Positions 44,454 through 53,756 of a DNA stretch of 53,839 nucleotides are shown here, piece after piece (position 1 is the first letter of the stretch; each line of letters opens with the position of its first letter). Source of the stretch: Oscillospiraceae bacterium (GTDB lineage: Bacteria > Bacillota > Clostridia > Oscillospirales > Acutalibacteraceae); contig JAISBW010000028.1 of assembly GCA_031265995.1 (NCBI GenBank), positions 1 through 53,839 on the forward strand, read 5' to 3'. The translations under genes were made by a program, and so were the position numbers. Under the pieces are notes generated by a model. That model searched no databases. It was given only the letters and a program-made list of their open reading frames with translations, and was not told the DNA's origin.

Positions 44454-45461
44454 TTGAAAAAAAGAAATTTATTAGTTTTATTTTTAACAGTTTTGCTAGT
44501 TTTGCCTCTGGTGTTACCTTTTTTAGGCATTATTTTCAATAAATTAACTAATAAAAAGCCTTCAATTTCAGTTATTGTTCCTGTATATAATACCGAAGAA
44601 TATCTCACTGAGTGCCTGGAAAGTGTTACTAATCAGACGTTTAAAAATATTGAAATAATATGTGTAAACGACGGATCTACCGATGGTTCACTTGACATAT
44701 TAGAAAAGTATCAAAAAAAAGATTCTAGGATTATCGTTATTGACAGTAAAAACGGTGGTGTGTCTTCTGCAAGAAACAAAGGAATAAAAGCTTCACGCGG
44801 TGATTACATAACTTTCGTTGATTCGGACGATTATTTAGGTTTAGATACATATGAAAAATGTTTTAAAAAAATTAAAGAAACCGAATCTGATATTTTGGTT
44901 TTCGATTGGGAATATTTTCCAACTGGAAATAACGAAAGAAAGCTACCAGAAAAAAGCTATATAAACGATTCATTTAATTGCATTTATGAATATGATATAG
45001 CCAATTTTGTTTGTAACAAATTATTTAAAAGATCTCTTATTACCGAAAACAATATTTTTTTTAACGAAAAGGTAGAGTATTGCGAGGACGACCTGTTTAC
45101 TTTAATGGTTGTCCCAAAAGCGAAGAACATTATTTTGTTTTCACAAAAATTTTATCACTACAGACAGCGATCAGGTTCAGCAAGCAGCATGAGTACCGAA
45201 AAAATGGCAAAATCTGCCGTAATTCGCGCCTCTGCGCTTGTTGATTATTGGCGAGAACAAAATTTTGAACAAAACGGTTGGCTTCTAGACAAGGCCTTGT
45301 CTCCAATTTATTATATAGAGAACTTAAAAGATAAAGAATTAAAGGCGGAATATTCTTCTGAATTACTAGAAATAGTAAAAGAATTAATTCAAAATAAAGA
45401 AATAGCCGAGATACATTTAAAGCAATTAAAAGATTTGGAGAAATATTCCAAAAATGGATAA
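44454..45461 (+). CDS. Membrane-anchored family 2 glycosyltransferase
   Basis: 335 residues. An N-terminal hydrophobic helix (LLVLFLTVLLVLPLVLPFLG) precedes a GT-A domain with SVIVPVYNTEEYLTECLESV, ICVNDGSTDGSLDIL and DXD-type TFVDSDDYLG. It resembles the enzyme at 22.6 kb but with an added helix. TTG start. PFOR begins 5 nt after its stop, an unusual pairing. Confidence 0.87.
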   Translation: MKKRNLLVLFLTVLLVLPLVLPFLGIIFNKLTNKKPSISVIVPVYNTEEYLTECLESVTNQTFKNIEIICVNDGSTDGSLDILEKYQKKDSRIIVIDSKNGGVSSARNKGIKASRGDYITFVDSDDYLGLDTYEKCFKKIKETESDILVFDWEYFPTGNNERKLPEKSYINDSFNCIYEYDIANFVCNKLFKRSLITENNIFFNEKVEYCEDDLFTLMVVPKAKNIILFSQKFYHYRQRSGSASSMSTEKMAKSAVIRASALVDYWREQNFEQNGWLLDKALSPIYYIENLKDKELKAEYSSELLEIVKELIQNKEIAEIHLKQLKDLEKYSKNG

Positions 45462-45466
45462 ATTTA

Positions 45467-48400
45467 ATGATAATGGAAAATTTAAATAAAAAAGTATTAA
45501 GTGCAAATTCTGTGGTTGCTGGTATTGCCTATGCATTTTCCGAAGTAATCTGCGTTTATCCAATTACACCGTCTACTGAAATGTCCGAAAAAGCCGATAA
45601 ATTGGCATTTAAAGGCAAAAAAAATTTATTTGGAGAAGTCGCCGAAGTTTTTGAATCTCATTCTGAAGTTGGATCCGCTGGTATTATCCATGGGGCTTTA
45701 ACATGCGGTTCACTAGCAACCACTTTCACATGCTCTCAAGGGCTGCTTCTTATGATTCCTGAAATGTATCGTATAGCTGGCGAGTTTTTGCCCGCCGTGA
45801 TTCATGTTGCTTCTCGGTCGCTAGTAAGACATGCACTTTCAATTTTTTGCGATCATTCCGATGTTTACGCCTGCCGTCAAACGGGATTTTCAATTATTTG
45901 TTCTTCAAGTGTTCAAGAATCCGCTGATTTTGCGGTTTTGGCACATCTTTGCGCGATAGCCTCAAGAAGCCCGTTTTTGCATTTTTTTGACGGATTCAGA
46001 ACTTCTAACGAAATTCAAAAAATAAGAACTTGGGATTACGAAGGTTTAAAAGAATTGTTTGATGAGAAAGCCCTTGAAAATTTTAGGGGAAATTCGTTAA
46101 GCCCGTCTAAATTACTTCTTAAAGGAACTAATCAAAACGATGATGTTTTTTTTGAATTTTGCGAAGCGAGCAATAAGAGAATCGAAGAAACAGCAAATGT
46201 AATTACTGAATATATAAAAAAAATTAATTTAAGAACAAATTCTAATTATGCACCTTTTATGTACTGCGGAGATAAAAAAGCCGAAAGAATCATCGTAGCA
46301 ATGGGTTCGATTTGCGGCGCAATTGAAGAAACGGTTGATTTTTTGTTATCTAAAGGTGAAAAAATCGGTTTTGTTAAAGTTTGTGTTTACAGACCATTTT
46401 TATCTGATTTTTTTAACGAGATTTTACCACAAACTGTGAAAAAAATTTCTGTCCTTGACAGAACTAAAGAATCCGGCTCGGTGGGCGAGCCTCTTTTTTT
46501 AGATGTAATCGCTTCGATTAGTGAATTAAAAACCAAAAAAATAGAAATTTTTAATGGAAGATTCGGCACTAAAGATATAGATCTTGGCAATATTTTAAGC
46601 GTTTTTGATAATATGAAATTAGATAGTCCTAAAAAGAAATTTACCATAGGTATAAACGATGACGTAACATATCTTTCACTTGAAAAAAACCTTAGTTTTA
46701 ATTTTGCCAACAAAGATTGTTATTCTGTTTTAATATATGGTTTTGCTTCAGACGGTTCTGTTACATCTGCTAGAAATATTGCTGAGATTATTGGGGAAAA
46801 CACAAATTTAAACGTTCAATGTTATTCTAAACATGATTCAAAAAAAAGCGGGGGAGTAACCGTTTCTCACTTAAGATTTAGTAATAACGAAATCAAATCT
46901 TCTTATTGCATAGAAAAAGCAGATTTTGTCGTCTGCAATAACTTTTATTACATATATGATTTAAATTTGACTTCTCATATGAAGAAAAAATCAATATTTT
47001 TGCTAAATTGTATTTATGAAGAAGAAGAGCTTTTGAATAAATTACCTGAATTTTTTATAAAATTTATTATAGAAAATGAGATAGAGTTTTACGTTTCTAA
47101 CGCGTATAAAATTGCTGAAGAATGCAATTTAGGAAGATTTATAAACACAGTTATGCAAACGGCGTTTCTCAAAATCCTTCCTATTTTTAATGAAAAGAAT
47201 ATAAATAATTTAGTGAAAGAATCCATTAAAAGAAATTACGCAAAGAAAGGGGAAAAAACTATTGAATCAAATTTTAACGCAGTTGATAAGACTAGTTATA
47301 AACTGGTTCAATTAAAGATTGACCCAAATATGCTTAATAATTTCAATAAATTTAAAACAAAAAATTACAAAGTTTCAGATTTTATAAACCATATTGACGG
47401 AAGCGTTCCTGTTGGAACATCTTGTCTGCGTAAAAATTTTAATGATAATAAAATTCCAAAATGGATAAGCCAAAATTGTATACAATGCAATATCTGCTCT
47501 TTAATTTGTCCTCACGCAGTAATAAGACCATTTGTTCTTGATAAAGATGAAATACGAAATGCTCCGGAAGGTTTTGATCACTTAAAAATGCGAGGAATAG
47601 ACAATTTAGATTTTGCGATTTCAATTGCTTCGGATCATTGCACCGGCTGTGAGCTTTGTGTTCGAGAATGCCCTGGAAAAATGGGAAAAAAGGCACTTGT
47701 AATGAGTGAAAATAAAACTGATATGAAATATTTTAATTACGCAAATTCCTTGACCGAAAAAAAGGAAATATTAAAGATTTTCCCAAAAACTGAAATTAAA
47801 GGAAGCCAATTCAGACGCCCGCTTTTGGAATTCAGCTGTGCTTGCCCTGGATGCGGGCAGACAGCTTATGTTAAGCTATTGACTCAACTTTTTGGAGAGG
47901 CACTATATATCTCAAACGCAACTGGTTGTTCTTCAATTTGGGGCGGGGCTTTTGGGGAAATCCCTTATTGTTCAAATCAAAATTTTGCGCCGGTTTGGCA
48001 AAATTCTCTTTTCGAAGATGCCGCGGAATTCGGTTTTGGAATGTTTTTATCACAAAAAAAGCAAAAAGGTAAAAAATCGTTTTGGATTATCGGCGGGGAC
48101 GGATGGGCATATGACATAGGATTCGGTGGTCTTGACCATGTTCTCGCATCAGGAGAAAATATAAATATTCTGGTTCTTGATACTGAGATTTATTCAAATA
48201 CAGGGGGGCAACAATCAAAATCAACACCAAAGGGTGCGGCCGTGCCATTTTCACTTGGTGGTAAAAAAATCCCAAAAAAGAACTTAGCCAAAATGCTAAT
48301 GACTTACAGGAACGTTTATGTCTCACAAGTCGCGATGGGTGCAAATCATGCACAGTGTTTGAAAGCATTTTTAGAAGCCGAAAGTTACAATGGTCCGTCA

Positions 48401-48613
48401 ATAATCGTAGCTTATTCTCCGTGTATTGGCCATGGAATAAAGGGCGGGATGTCAAACTCTTTGAACTCTTCTCGTTTGGCAGTCGCCTGCGGATGCTGGA
48501 AGCTGTTTCGGTTCAATCCGGAGTTAGAAAATTCTTTCATAGACGACTCGCCCAATGAAAACAAGAATAGCGATGATTATAGGAAAAACGAAAGACGTTT
48601 CAATGACATTTAA
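45467..48613 (+). CDS. nifJ: Pyruvate:ferredoxin (flavodoxin) oxidoreductase, C-terminally shortened
   Basis: Oxidises pyruvate to acetyl-CoA, reducing ferredoxin; central in anaerobic clostridia. The pyrimidine-binding domain starts with VYPITPSTEMSE. The two 4Fe-4S motifs are CIQCNICSLICP and CTGCELCVRECPG. The TPP and proximal-cluster domain has CACPGCGQTAY, GGDGWAYDIGFGGLDHV and YSNTGGQQSKST. At 1048 residues it is short: after YRKNERRFNDI, where homologues read about 45 residues further, it stops. Late Cys in ACGCWKL region is kept. The nearby ATG at 45473 is an alternative start. Possibly still functional. Confidence 0.93.
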   Translation: MIMENLNKKVLSANSVVAGIAYAFSEVICVYPITPSTEMSEKADKLAFKGKKNLFGEVAEVFESHSEVGSAGIIHGALTCGSLATTFTCSQGLLLMIPEMYRIAGEFLPAVIHVASRSLVRHALSIFCDHSDVYACRQTGFSIICSSSVQESADFAVLAHLCAIASRSPFLHFFDGFRTSNEIQKIRTWDYEGLKELFDEKALENFRGNSLSPSKLLLKGTNQNDDVFFEFCEASNKRIEETANVITEYIKKINLRTNSNYAPFMYCGDKKAERIIVAMGSICGAIEETVDFLLSKGEKIGFVKVCVYRPFLSDFFNEILPQTVKKISVLDRTKESGSVGEPLFLDVIASISELKTKKIEIFNGRFGTKDIDLGNILSVFDNMKLDSPKKKFTIGINDDVTYLSLEKNLSFNFANKDCYSVLIYGFASDGSVTSARNIAEIIGENTNLNVQCYSKHDSKKSGGVTVSHLRFSNNEIKSSYCIEKADFVVCNNFYYIYDLNLTSHMKKKSIFLLNCIYEEEELLNKLPEFFIKFIIENEIEFYVSNAYKIAEECNLGRFINTVMQTAFLKILPIFNEKNINNLVKESIKRNYAKKGEKTIESNFNAVDKTSYKLVQLKIDPNMLNNFNKFKTKNYKVSDFINHIDGSVPVGTSCLRKNFNDNKIPKWISQNCIQCNICSLICPHAVIRPFVLDKDEIRNAPEGFDHLKMRGIDNLDFAISIASDHCTGCELCVRECPGKMGKKALVMSENKTDMKYFNYANSLTEKKEILKIFPKTEIKGSQFRRPLLEFSCACPGCGQTAYVKLLTQLFGEALYISNATGCSSIWGGAFGEIPYCSNQNFAPVWQNSLFEDAAEFGFGMFLSQKKQKGKKSFWIIGGDGWAYDIGFGGLDHVLASGENINILVLDTEIYSNTGGQQSKSTPKGAAVPFSLGGKKIPKKNLAKMLMTYRNVYVSQVAMGANHAQCLKAFLEAESYNGPSIIVAYSPCIGHGIKGGMSNSLNSSRLAVACGCWKLFRFNPELENSFIDDSPNENKNSDDYRKNERRFNDI

Positions 48614-48645
48614 TGAGTGCGTATCCGATCTAGTTTGAAAGAAAA

Positions 48646-48719
<74 letters not shown>

Positions 48720-48792
48720 GTCCGAGAATTCTACTTTGATAAAACAATAATGTCAACAGATTTTCTGCCATTTTGCGGCAAAGTTCTAATAT

Positions 48793-49215
48793 TTGTCCGG
48801 AGGCGATTCTACGAAGACTAAGTTTTTTACAGAATCTAATATTAAAAATTGGAAAAAAGTTAATTTTTTCCTTGAAGGGCAGTTTTATAAATATAAAATA
48901 AAAACGCAAAAAAATAAAATTATAATGGCTTGCGAAGAGATTTTTGTTAATATTTGCAAATATGCTTATAAAAATACAGGGCAAGTGGAAATTACACTTG
49001 ATTTTGACGATAAAACTGCTAAAATAGAAATTGCAGATTCTGGAATAGCTTTTGATCCACTGTCTTTTTGCGCTGATAAAGAAATTGATAAAGATTACAA
49101 AGAAAGAAAAATTGGAGGCATGGGGATTTATATGGTCAAAAATACTATGGATAAACTTGAGTATAAGCGTAAGGATAGCAAAAATTATTTTTTGATGTTT
49201 AAAAATTTATGTTAG
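48793..49215 (+). CDS. RsbW/SpoIIAB-like anti-sigma factor kinase
   Basis: 140 residues with a GHKL ATPase fold: N-box CEEIFVNICKYAY, G1 IADSGIAFDPL and G2 GGMGIYMVKNTMD. Such proteins bind a sigma factor and phosphorylate an antagonist, here probably the STAS protein encoded next. No sigma factor or phosphatase is adjacent. The TTG at 48793 has no ribosome binding site. A perfect GGAGG (48799-48803) is instead 7 nt before an in-frame ACG at 48811, giving MKTKFFTES..., so the true start may be there. Confidence 0.85.
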   Translation: MSGGDSTKTKFFTESNIKNWKKVNFFLEGQFYKYKIKTQKNKIIMACEEIFVNICKYAYKNTGQVEITLDFDDKTAKIEIADSGIAFDPLSFCADKEIDKDYKERKIGGMGIYMVKNTMDKLEYKRKDSKNYFLMFKNLC

Positions 49216-49284
49216 TAAGTTTTGATTATTTTGTTGTAATTTGGTAAATATTTAGAATTAGTTAAAAATAAGGAAGTGCATGCA

Positions 49285-49605
49285 TTGGAAATTTCTTTGG
49301 ATAAAAAAAATAATGAGATTATCTTTAATATTTCAGGAAAGATCGATACGCAAACGTCGCCGAAATTGCAAGAAATTATTGATTCAGAGTTTAATTCCGA
49401 AATAAAAAAGGTTACAATTGATTTAAGATTTGTTAATTATATTAGCAGCGCGGGTCTTCGTGTGCTATTTTATTTGCAAAAACAAATGGTGAAAAAAAAT
49501 TTAGAAGACAATATGGAAATTATCAATGTTAATCCAGGTGTTAAAGAGATATTTGATATTACTGGATTTTCTGATTTTTTGAAAATTAAAATTATTGATA
49601 TTTGA
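49285..49605 (+). CDS. STAS-domain anti-sigma factor antagonist (RsbV/SpoIIAA-like)
   Basis: 106 residues. The STAS domain shows ISGKIDTQTSPKLQEII and the phosphorylatable serine in NYISSAGLRVLFYLQ. It follows the kinase gene by 69 nt, fitting a partner-switch pair. TTG at 49285 with GGAAG 8 nt upstream; a GTG at 49276 overlaps that site. Confidence 0.87.
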   Translation: MEISLDKKNNEIIFNISGKIDTQTSPKLQEIIDSEFNSEIKKVTIDLRFVNYISSAGLRVLFYLQKQMVKKNLEDNMEIINVNPGVKEIFDITGFSDFLKIKIIDI

Positions 49606-49630
49606 AATAATATCAATTTTAGTATATAAT
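49602..49630 (+). promoter_or_regulatory. SigmaA-type promoter of rpmE
   Basis: TTGAAA, 17-nt spacer, TATAAT. The -35 overlaps the stop codon of the STAS gene. Confidence 0.8.
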
Positions 49631-49698
49631 GCTAACGTTTTGTGTCTGTTGTATATTGTTCAGTTATTTTAAGTGTATATTTTTCGAGGTGTTTAATA

Positions 49699-49905
49699 TT
49701 GAAAAAAAATATTCATCCAAAATACGTTGAGGCCGAATTTTCTTGCGCGTGCGGGAATGTCATAAAAACTAGATCAGTAAAGGTCGGTGGATCTGTAGAA
49801 ATTTGTTCGAAGTGTCATCCGTTCTTTACCGGACAGCAGAAGTTTGTTGATACCGGTGGTCGTGTGGATAGATTTAATAAGCGCTTGGTAAACACTAAGG
49901 CTTAG
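49699..49905 (+). CDS. rpmE: 50S ribosomal protein L31
   Basis: 68 residues: [20 protein letters not shown] at the start, [20 protein letters not shown] and RVDRFNKR after it. The cysteines CAC...CSKC mark the zinc-binding form. TTG start with GAGGT 8 nt upstream. Confidence 0.97.
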   Translation: MKKNIHPKYVEAEFSCACGNVIKTRSVKVGGSVEICSKCHPFFTGQQKFVDTGGRVDRFNKRLVNTKA

Positions 49906-49933
49906 ATTTTTTGTGCGTTTGGCACCACTTGAT

Positions 49934-50035
49934 CTAGTTCCGGGGAAGGAAAACAAACAAAGAAATGCCAAAGATTATCAAAAAAATATGTTTCGGATTT
50001 GATAATAACAAATTTTTGGTTTTTTGACTTTTGTT
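49934..50035 (-). pseudogene. Second copy of the pgsA C-terminal tail
   Basis: The minus strand reads SQKTKNLLLSNPKHIFLIIF, then GISLFVFLPRN and a stop. The pgsA end reads NSETKNLFSSNPKRGFLIIF, then GVFLFIFLVWR and a stop. The DNA is also clearly similar over about 75 bp. Nothing further upstream of pgsA is matched, and the fragment lies antisense between rpmE and dgt, so it has no start of its own. Confidence 0.7.
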
Positions 50036-50054
50036 TTTTAGAGAAAATTTAAAG

Positions 50055-51086
50055 ATGTTTAATAATAACTTGAACGTAAGGGAAAAAACTGAAGAAATTG
50101 AAAAAATTATATTGAGCGGCGAAGCCAGGCTTTCGTCCGATACGTTCGGGAGGGATGTTTTTGAGCCTCTTTGTGATTTGAGGACTGAATTTCAGCGAGA
50201 CCGAGATAGAATTGTTCACAGTAAGGCATTTAGGAGATTAAAGCACAAAACCCAGGTTTTTATTTTGCCTCGAGGGGATCATTATCGTACTCGTCTAATC
50301 CATACGTTGGAGGTTTCTCAAATTGCAAGAACTGTGGCTAGGTCATTAAGATTAAACGAGGATTTAACAGAAGCGATAGCTTTAGGACATGATCTTGGGC
50401 ATACTCCATTTGGCCACGCTGGGGAGTTTGTTTTGAATAAAATTTCACCCAATGGTTTTAATCATTTTGAACAGAGTGTTCGCGTGGTTGAATATATTGA
50501 AAAAAACGGAGCTGGTTTAAACCTCACAAAGGAAACTAGAAACGGTATGTTTTGCCACTGCAACTTGTGGGCCGACACAATGGAAGGCAGAATCGTTCGG
50601 ATTTGCGACAAAATAACCTATATAAATCACGATATTGATGATGCGGTTCGCGCGCGAAAACTTAATAAAAGAGATATTCCCGTATCTTTTTCCGAGAATA
50701 TTGGAATTCATTATTCCCAAAGAATAAGTACAATGGTACGTTCGTTAATAAAACAAAGCGCCAATGAGGATATTCCATGTATGGAACCTGAAATTCAAAT
50801 GGCTTTCGAAGAAACCAGGGATTTTATGGAAAAAAATATCTATAATGAAGATAATTTAAAATTTGAAGAATCTAAAGTTTGTGTTATCTTAGAGATGTTG
50901 TATAGTTTTTTTGTAAAAAATATTAATAAAATGCCACTTGATATTCAAAAGACAGCTCAAACGCAAGGCGTAGATCGCGCGGTAACAGATTATTTGGCGG
51001 GTATGACGGATAATTTCGCGATAAATGTTTATAAAGATATTTTTATACCAAAGTCATTCTCGTTTCATGAGTATGAAATTTTTTAA
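50055..51086 (+). CDS. dgt: Deoxyguanosinetriphosphate triphosphohydrolase-like protein
   Basis: HD-domain dNTPase that releases tripolyphosphate from dNTPs. Family motifs: FRRLKHKTQVFI, RTRLIHTLEVSQIARTVAR and the HD pair in ALGHDLGHTPFGHAGE, then GFNHFEQSVRV. 343 residues from the ATG at 50055; the upstream TTG at 50031 lies in the pgsA-tail copy. No good ribosome binding site. Confidence 0.92.
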   Translation: MFNNNLNVREKTEEIEKIILSGEARLSSDTFGRDVFEPLCDLRTEFQRDRDRIVHSKAFRRLKHKTQVFILPRGDHYRTRLIHTLEVSQIARTVARSLRLNEDLTEAIALGHDLGHTPFGHAGEFVLNKISPNGFNHFEQSVRVVEYIEKNGAGLNLTKETRNGMFCHCNLWADTMEGRIVRICDKITYINHDIDDAVRARKLNKRDIPVSFSENIGIHYSQRISTMVRSLIKQSANEDIPCMEPEIQMAFEETRDFMEKNIYNEDNLKFEESKVCVILEMLYSFFVKNINKMPLDIQKTAQTQGVDRAVTDYLAGMTDNFAINVYKDIFIPKSFSFHEYEIF

Positions 51087-51139
51087 TTATATGCCTTATA
51101 TGTGTTTTTGATTTATAGTAGTCTTTGAAAAGGTTTTTT

Positions 51140-52036
51140 ATGGGCTTAGAAGTTTCAGCTCACGCTAAGATAAATTTAGGTTTAGAAATTTTAAGAAAAC
51201 TAGAAAACGGAATGCATGAACTTAACATGATTACTCAATCCGTGAGTTTATGCGATTATGTTAACGTGTCGATAAACTCAGAAAATGTGGGGATTAGACT
51301 AACATGCGATAAAAACATATGTCAGCTAGAAGAAAATATCGCTTATAAGGCCGCCGAGTATTTTTTTAGAGATTTTGGCATTTTTTGTAATGGGATTGAA
51401 ATACACATAAACAAAAATATTCCTGTTAAATCCGGTCTGGGCGGCGGTAGTGCGGATGCCGCCGCCGTTATTTTTGCGCTAAGCAAAATTTACGGGGTAA
51501 TAGAAAGTAATTACAATGATTTTTTATCGTTTTTTTTGCAAAATCCAAAAAATTCTGAAAAAATTTTAAAAATTTCTTCAAAAATAGGTTCAGATGTGCC
51601 TATTTGCCTAATTGGCGGAACGCTTATTTTTAGCAATAATATATTTAAATCCATTGCGCCTATTCAAGACTGCAAAATAATACTAATAAAACCTGGATTT
51701 GGAATTTCAACAAAACAGGCTTATAATGAATTTGACAGTAATAGTTTTTTAGAAAAACCTAAAGACCGGATTGAAAATTTGGAGTTAGCTATAATTTCTA
51801 AAAACATAGATAATATTTTCAAGAAAGTTTTTAATGATTTTGAATGTATTCAAAATCACCATGATAGGTTTAAACTAACGGGGAGCGGTTCCGCAAGATT
51901 TAGAATTTTTTCAGATAAAAAAAATGCAGAGTTTGTTTTCTCAAAAATTTGTAAAAAAAAGCAAAATAATTCATATGTTTTTTTATGCGAACCTGTTAAT
52001 TTTGGAGTAAAAATTATTGATAATTTTAGGAATTGA
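51140..52036 (+). CDS. ispE: 4-diphosphocytidyl-2-C-methyl-D-erythritol kinase
   Basis: GHMP kinase of the MEP pathway. AHAKINLGLEIL and the ATP loop PVKSGLGGGSADAAA are intact, and GSGSARF forms the C-terminal motif. The ATG at 51140 has AAAAGG upstream; a TTG at 51125 would add 5 residues. 298 residues. It overlaps ruvC by 20 nt, implying coupled translation. Confidence 0.94.
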   Translation: MGLEVSAHAKINLGLEILRKLENGMHELNMITQSVSLCDYVNVSINSENVGIRLTCDKNICQLEENIAYKAAEYFFRDFGIFCNGIEIHINKNIPVKSGLGGGSADAAAVIFALSKIYGVIESNYNDFLSFFLQNPKNSEKILKISSKIGSDVPICLIGGTLIFSNNIFKSIAPIQDCKIILIKPGFGISTKQAYNEFDSNSFLEKPKDRIENLELAIISKNIDNIFKKVFNDFECIQNHHDRFKLTGSGSARFRIFSDKKNAEFVFSKICKKKQNNSYVFLCEPVNFGVKIIDNFRN

Positions 52037-52496
52037 TCCGGGGTATGCTAAGTTGGGGTATTCTGTTGTTGAAGTGTGTAGGTCTAAATATTTACTGAAA
52101 GTTTGCGGAGCTATAGAGACACATTCAAGCATGGTTTTCCCGTTGCGCCTTGAAAAGATTTATAATAGTATAAATTTGATCCTTGAAGAGTTTAAGCCTA
52201 ATGCGGCATCGGTCGAAACTATTTATTTTCAAAATAATCAAAAAACCGCAATTAAGGTCGCACATGCGCGCGGTGTGATAATTTTGGCGCTGCAAAGATA
52301 CGGAGTTAAAATTTTTGAATATACCCCTCTTCAAGTTAAAATTGCCTTAACAGGATATGGAAAAGCAACAAAACGGCAGATAATTCTCATGACTCAGCGT
52401 TTATTGCGATTAAATTCCCCGCCGGATCCGGATGATGCGGCGGACGCGGTTGCGGTTGCGGTGTGCCATGCAAACGCTCCGCGGATTTCTCTATAA
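52017..52496 (+). CDS. ruvC: Holliday junction resolvase RuvC
   Basis: 159-residue endonuclease that resolves four-way junctions. Acidic catalytic residues are visible in ILGIDPG, SVETIYF and PDDAADAVAVAV. TTG start with GGAG about 9 nt upstream, inside ispE. The helicase genes ruvA and ruvB do not follow; hprK does. Confidence 0.95.
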   Translation: MIILGIDPGYAKLGYSVVEVCRSKYLLKVCGAIETHSSMVFPLRLEKIYNSINLILEEFKPNAASVETIYFQNNQKTAIKVAHARGVIILALQRYGVKIFEYTPLQVKIALTGYGKATKRQIILMTQRLLRLNSPPDPDDAADAVAVAVCHANAPRISL

Positions 52497-52526
52497 AGCC
52501 GTTTTTAGTTTAGAGCTAAAAATTTA

Positions 52527-53516
52527 ATGATGGAAGGTATGCCGTTGTCGCGTTCGATAAAATTAGGCAGAATAATCAAACAGATGAATGTTAGTTGTTT
52601 CTGGTGTTGGAATGATTCTTACAAAGAAATAGAAATAGAATCTCAACATATAAATCGTCTTGGACTAGATATAATAAGTTCGATGTCAGAATTTGATCCT
52701 AAGTGCGTTTTAGTTATGGGCGAAAGCGAGCATGTATTCACAAGTAGTCTGGAATCTTTAGGATTATTTAGATTAGAAAAAGTCCTTGAGTCGGTTTTTT
52801 CATATAAACCTCCTGTTTTATTTGTTACAAGGGGTATTATTCCCAGTGATAAGATTGTTGGATTATCTAAAAAAAACGGTGTGCCAATTTTTAGTTCATC
52901 CGAGGCGACTTCACGGTTTGTTTCTGATCTTAGTTCGTTGTTGGATGAATCTTTGGCAAAAAGAATTACTCGTTCAGCAGGCTGTATAAGCATTCATGGT
53001 GAGGGAGTTTTAGTAACCGGAGAAAGTGGGGTAGGGAAAAGCGAAGTTGAACTTGAATTGGTAAGAAGAGGGCATAAATTTGTAAGTGACGATGTCACCG
53101 AAATTAGAAGAAATTCTTTAAATAATTTATTGGGTGCTTCTCCGGGAAATATAAGCAGATATATGGAAATCCGAGGAATAGGCATAATAGACGTCCAGCA
53201 GCTTTTTGGTGCGAATTCTATAAAAAGTTCAGAAAAAATAGAAATGATTATTAATCTGGAAGATTGGAAAACTCAAAAGAAATACGAAAGATTGGGCGAT
53301 GGTGAAGTTTATGCTGAAATAATGGGAGTAGATATTCCATATGTGAATATTCCGATAAGACCGGGAAAAAATTTAGCTGTTGTTATTGAAGTAGCCGTAA
53401 TGAATAACAGACTAAGAAAAATGGGTTTAGGACCGTTTAGAAGATTTGCCGATGGAATGGGGCAAAATCTAGAAGTTAAAAAAACTAAAAGAGTTAAATG
53501 TATTTGGGAAATATAG
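52527..53516 (+). CDS. hprK: HPr kinase/phosphorylase
   Basis: Phosphorylates Ser46 of HPr in response to metabolites, controlling carbon catabolite repression. The Walker A is GESGVGKSEVELEL, followed by FVSDDVTEI and the family signature EIRGIGIIDVQQLFG. About 329 residues; several ATGs (52527, 52530, 52539) could start it. hpr and PTS genes are not in the window. It is followed immediately by a repeat copy. Confidence 0.95.
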   Translation: MMEGMPLSRSIKLGRIIKQMNVSCFWCWNDSYKEIEIESQHINRLGLDIISSMSEFDPKCVLVMGESEHVFTSSLESLGLFRLEKVLESVFSYKPPVLFVTRGIIPSDKIVGLSKKNGVPIFSSSEATSRFVSDLSSLLDESLAKRITRSAGCISIHGEGVLVTGESGVGKSEVELELVRRGHKFVSDDVTEIRRNSLNNLLGASPGNISRYMEIRGIGIIDVQQLFGANSIKSSEKIEMIINLEDWKTQKKYERLGDGEVYAEIMGVDIPYVNIPIRPGKNLAVVIEVAVMNNRLRKMGLGPFRRFADGMGQNLEVKKTKRVKCIWEI

Positions 53517-53523
53517 TTGTTTA

Positions 53524-53597
53524 AGAACCTGTATTCAAAGGGCAAATTCCAAATTTTTAAAGAATTTTTCTTCAAAATGAGGAAAAAAGCGATGAAT
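53524..53597. repeat. Family A repeat, left half only
   Basis: AGAACCTGTATTCAAAGGGC and the following 50 bases match family A. From 53598 the sequence changes to a different palindrome. A GGTTCTA resembling the family A end follows at 53697, so the right half was replaced. Confidence 0.75.
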
Positions 53598-53696
53598 GAG
53601 TATATCCCAAATTTTGTGCAAAGCCTGAAAACCAGTGTGAGAATAATTTATTTTCACGCTGGTTTTCGGACTTTACACAAAATTTGGGATATACTC
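53598..53696. repeat. 99-bp inverted repeat inside a family A copy
   Basis: GAGTATATCCCAAATTTTGT opens one arm, and the reverse complement closes the element. The outer 21 bp are perfect; each arm is about 48 bp with only five differences, several of them compatible with G-U pairing. It is a separate palindromic element (or IS end-derived) not seen elsewhere in the window. Confidence 0.75.
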
Positions 53697-53740
53697 GGTT
53701 CTACCTTTTTCTTAGTAATAAAAATGAAATTGTCAAATTC

Positions 53741-53756
53741 AGTTACAATGAGTTTC
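53741..53756. repeat. Terminal inverted-repeat block of the right-edge IS
   Basis: AGTTACAATGAGTTTC matches the reverse complement of 82-97 at 15 of 16 positions and overlaps the transposase stop. Confidence 0.55.

Noticed and set aside
49774-49971. Minus-strand frame overlapping rpmE
   Set aside because: It is a shadow of rpmE; the pgsA-tail similarity is in another frame.
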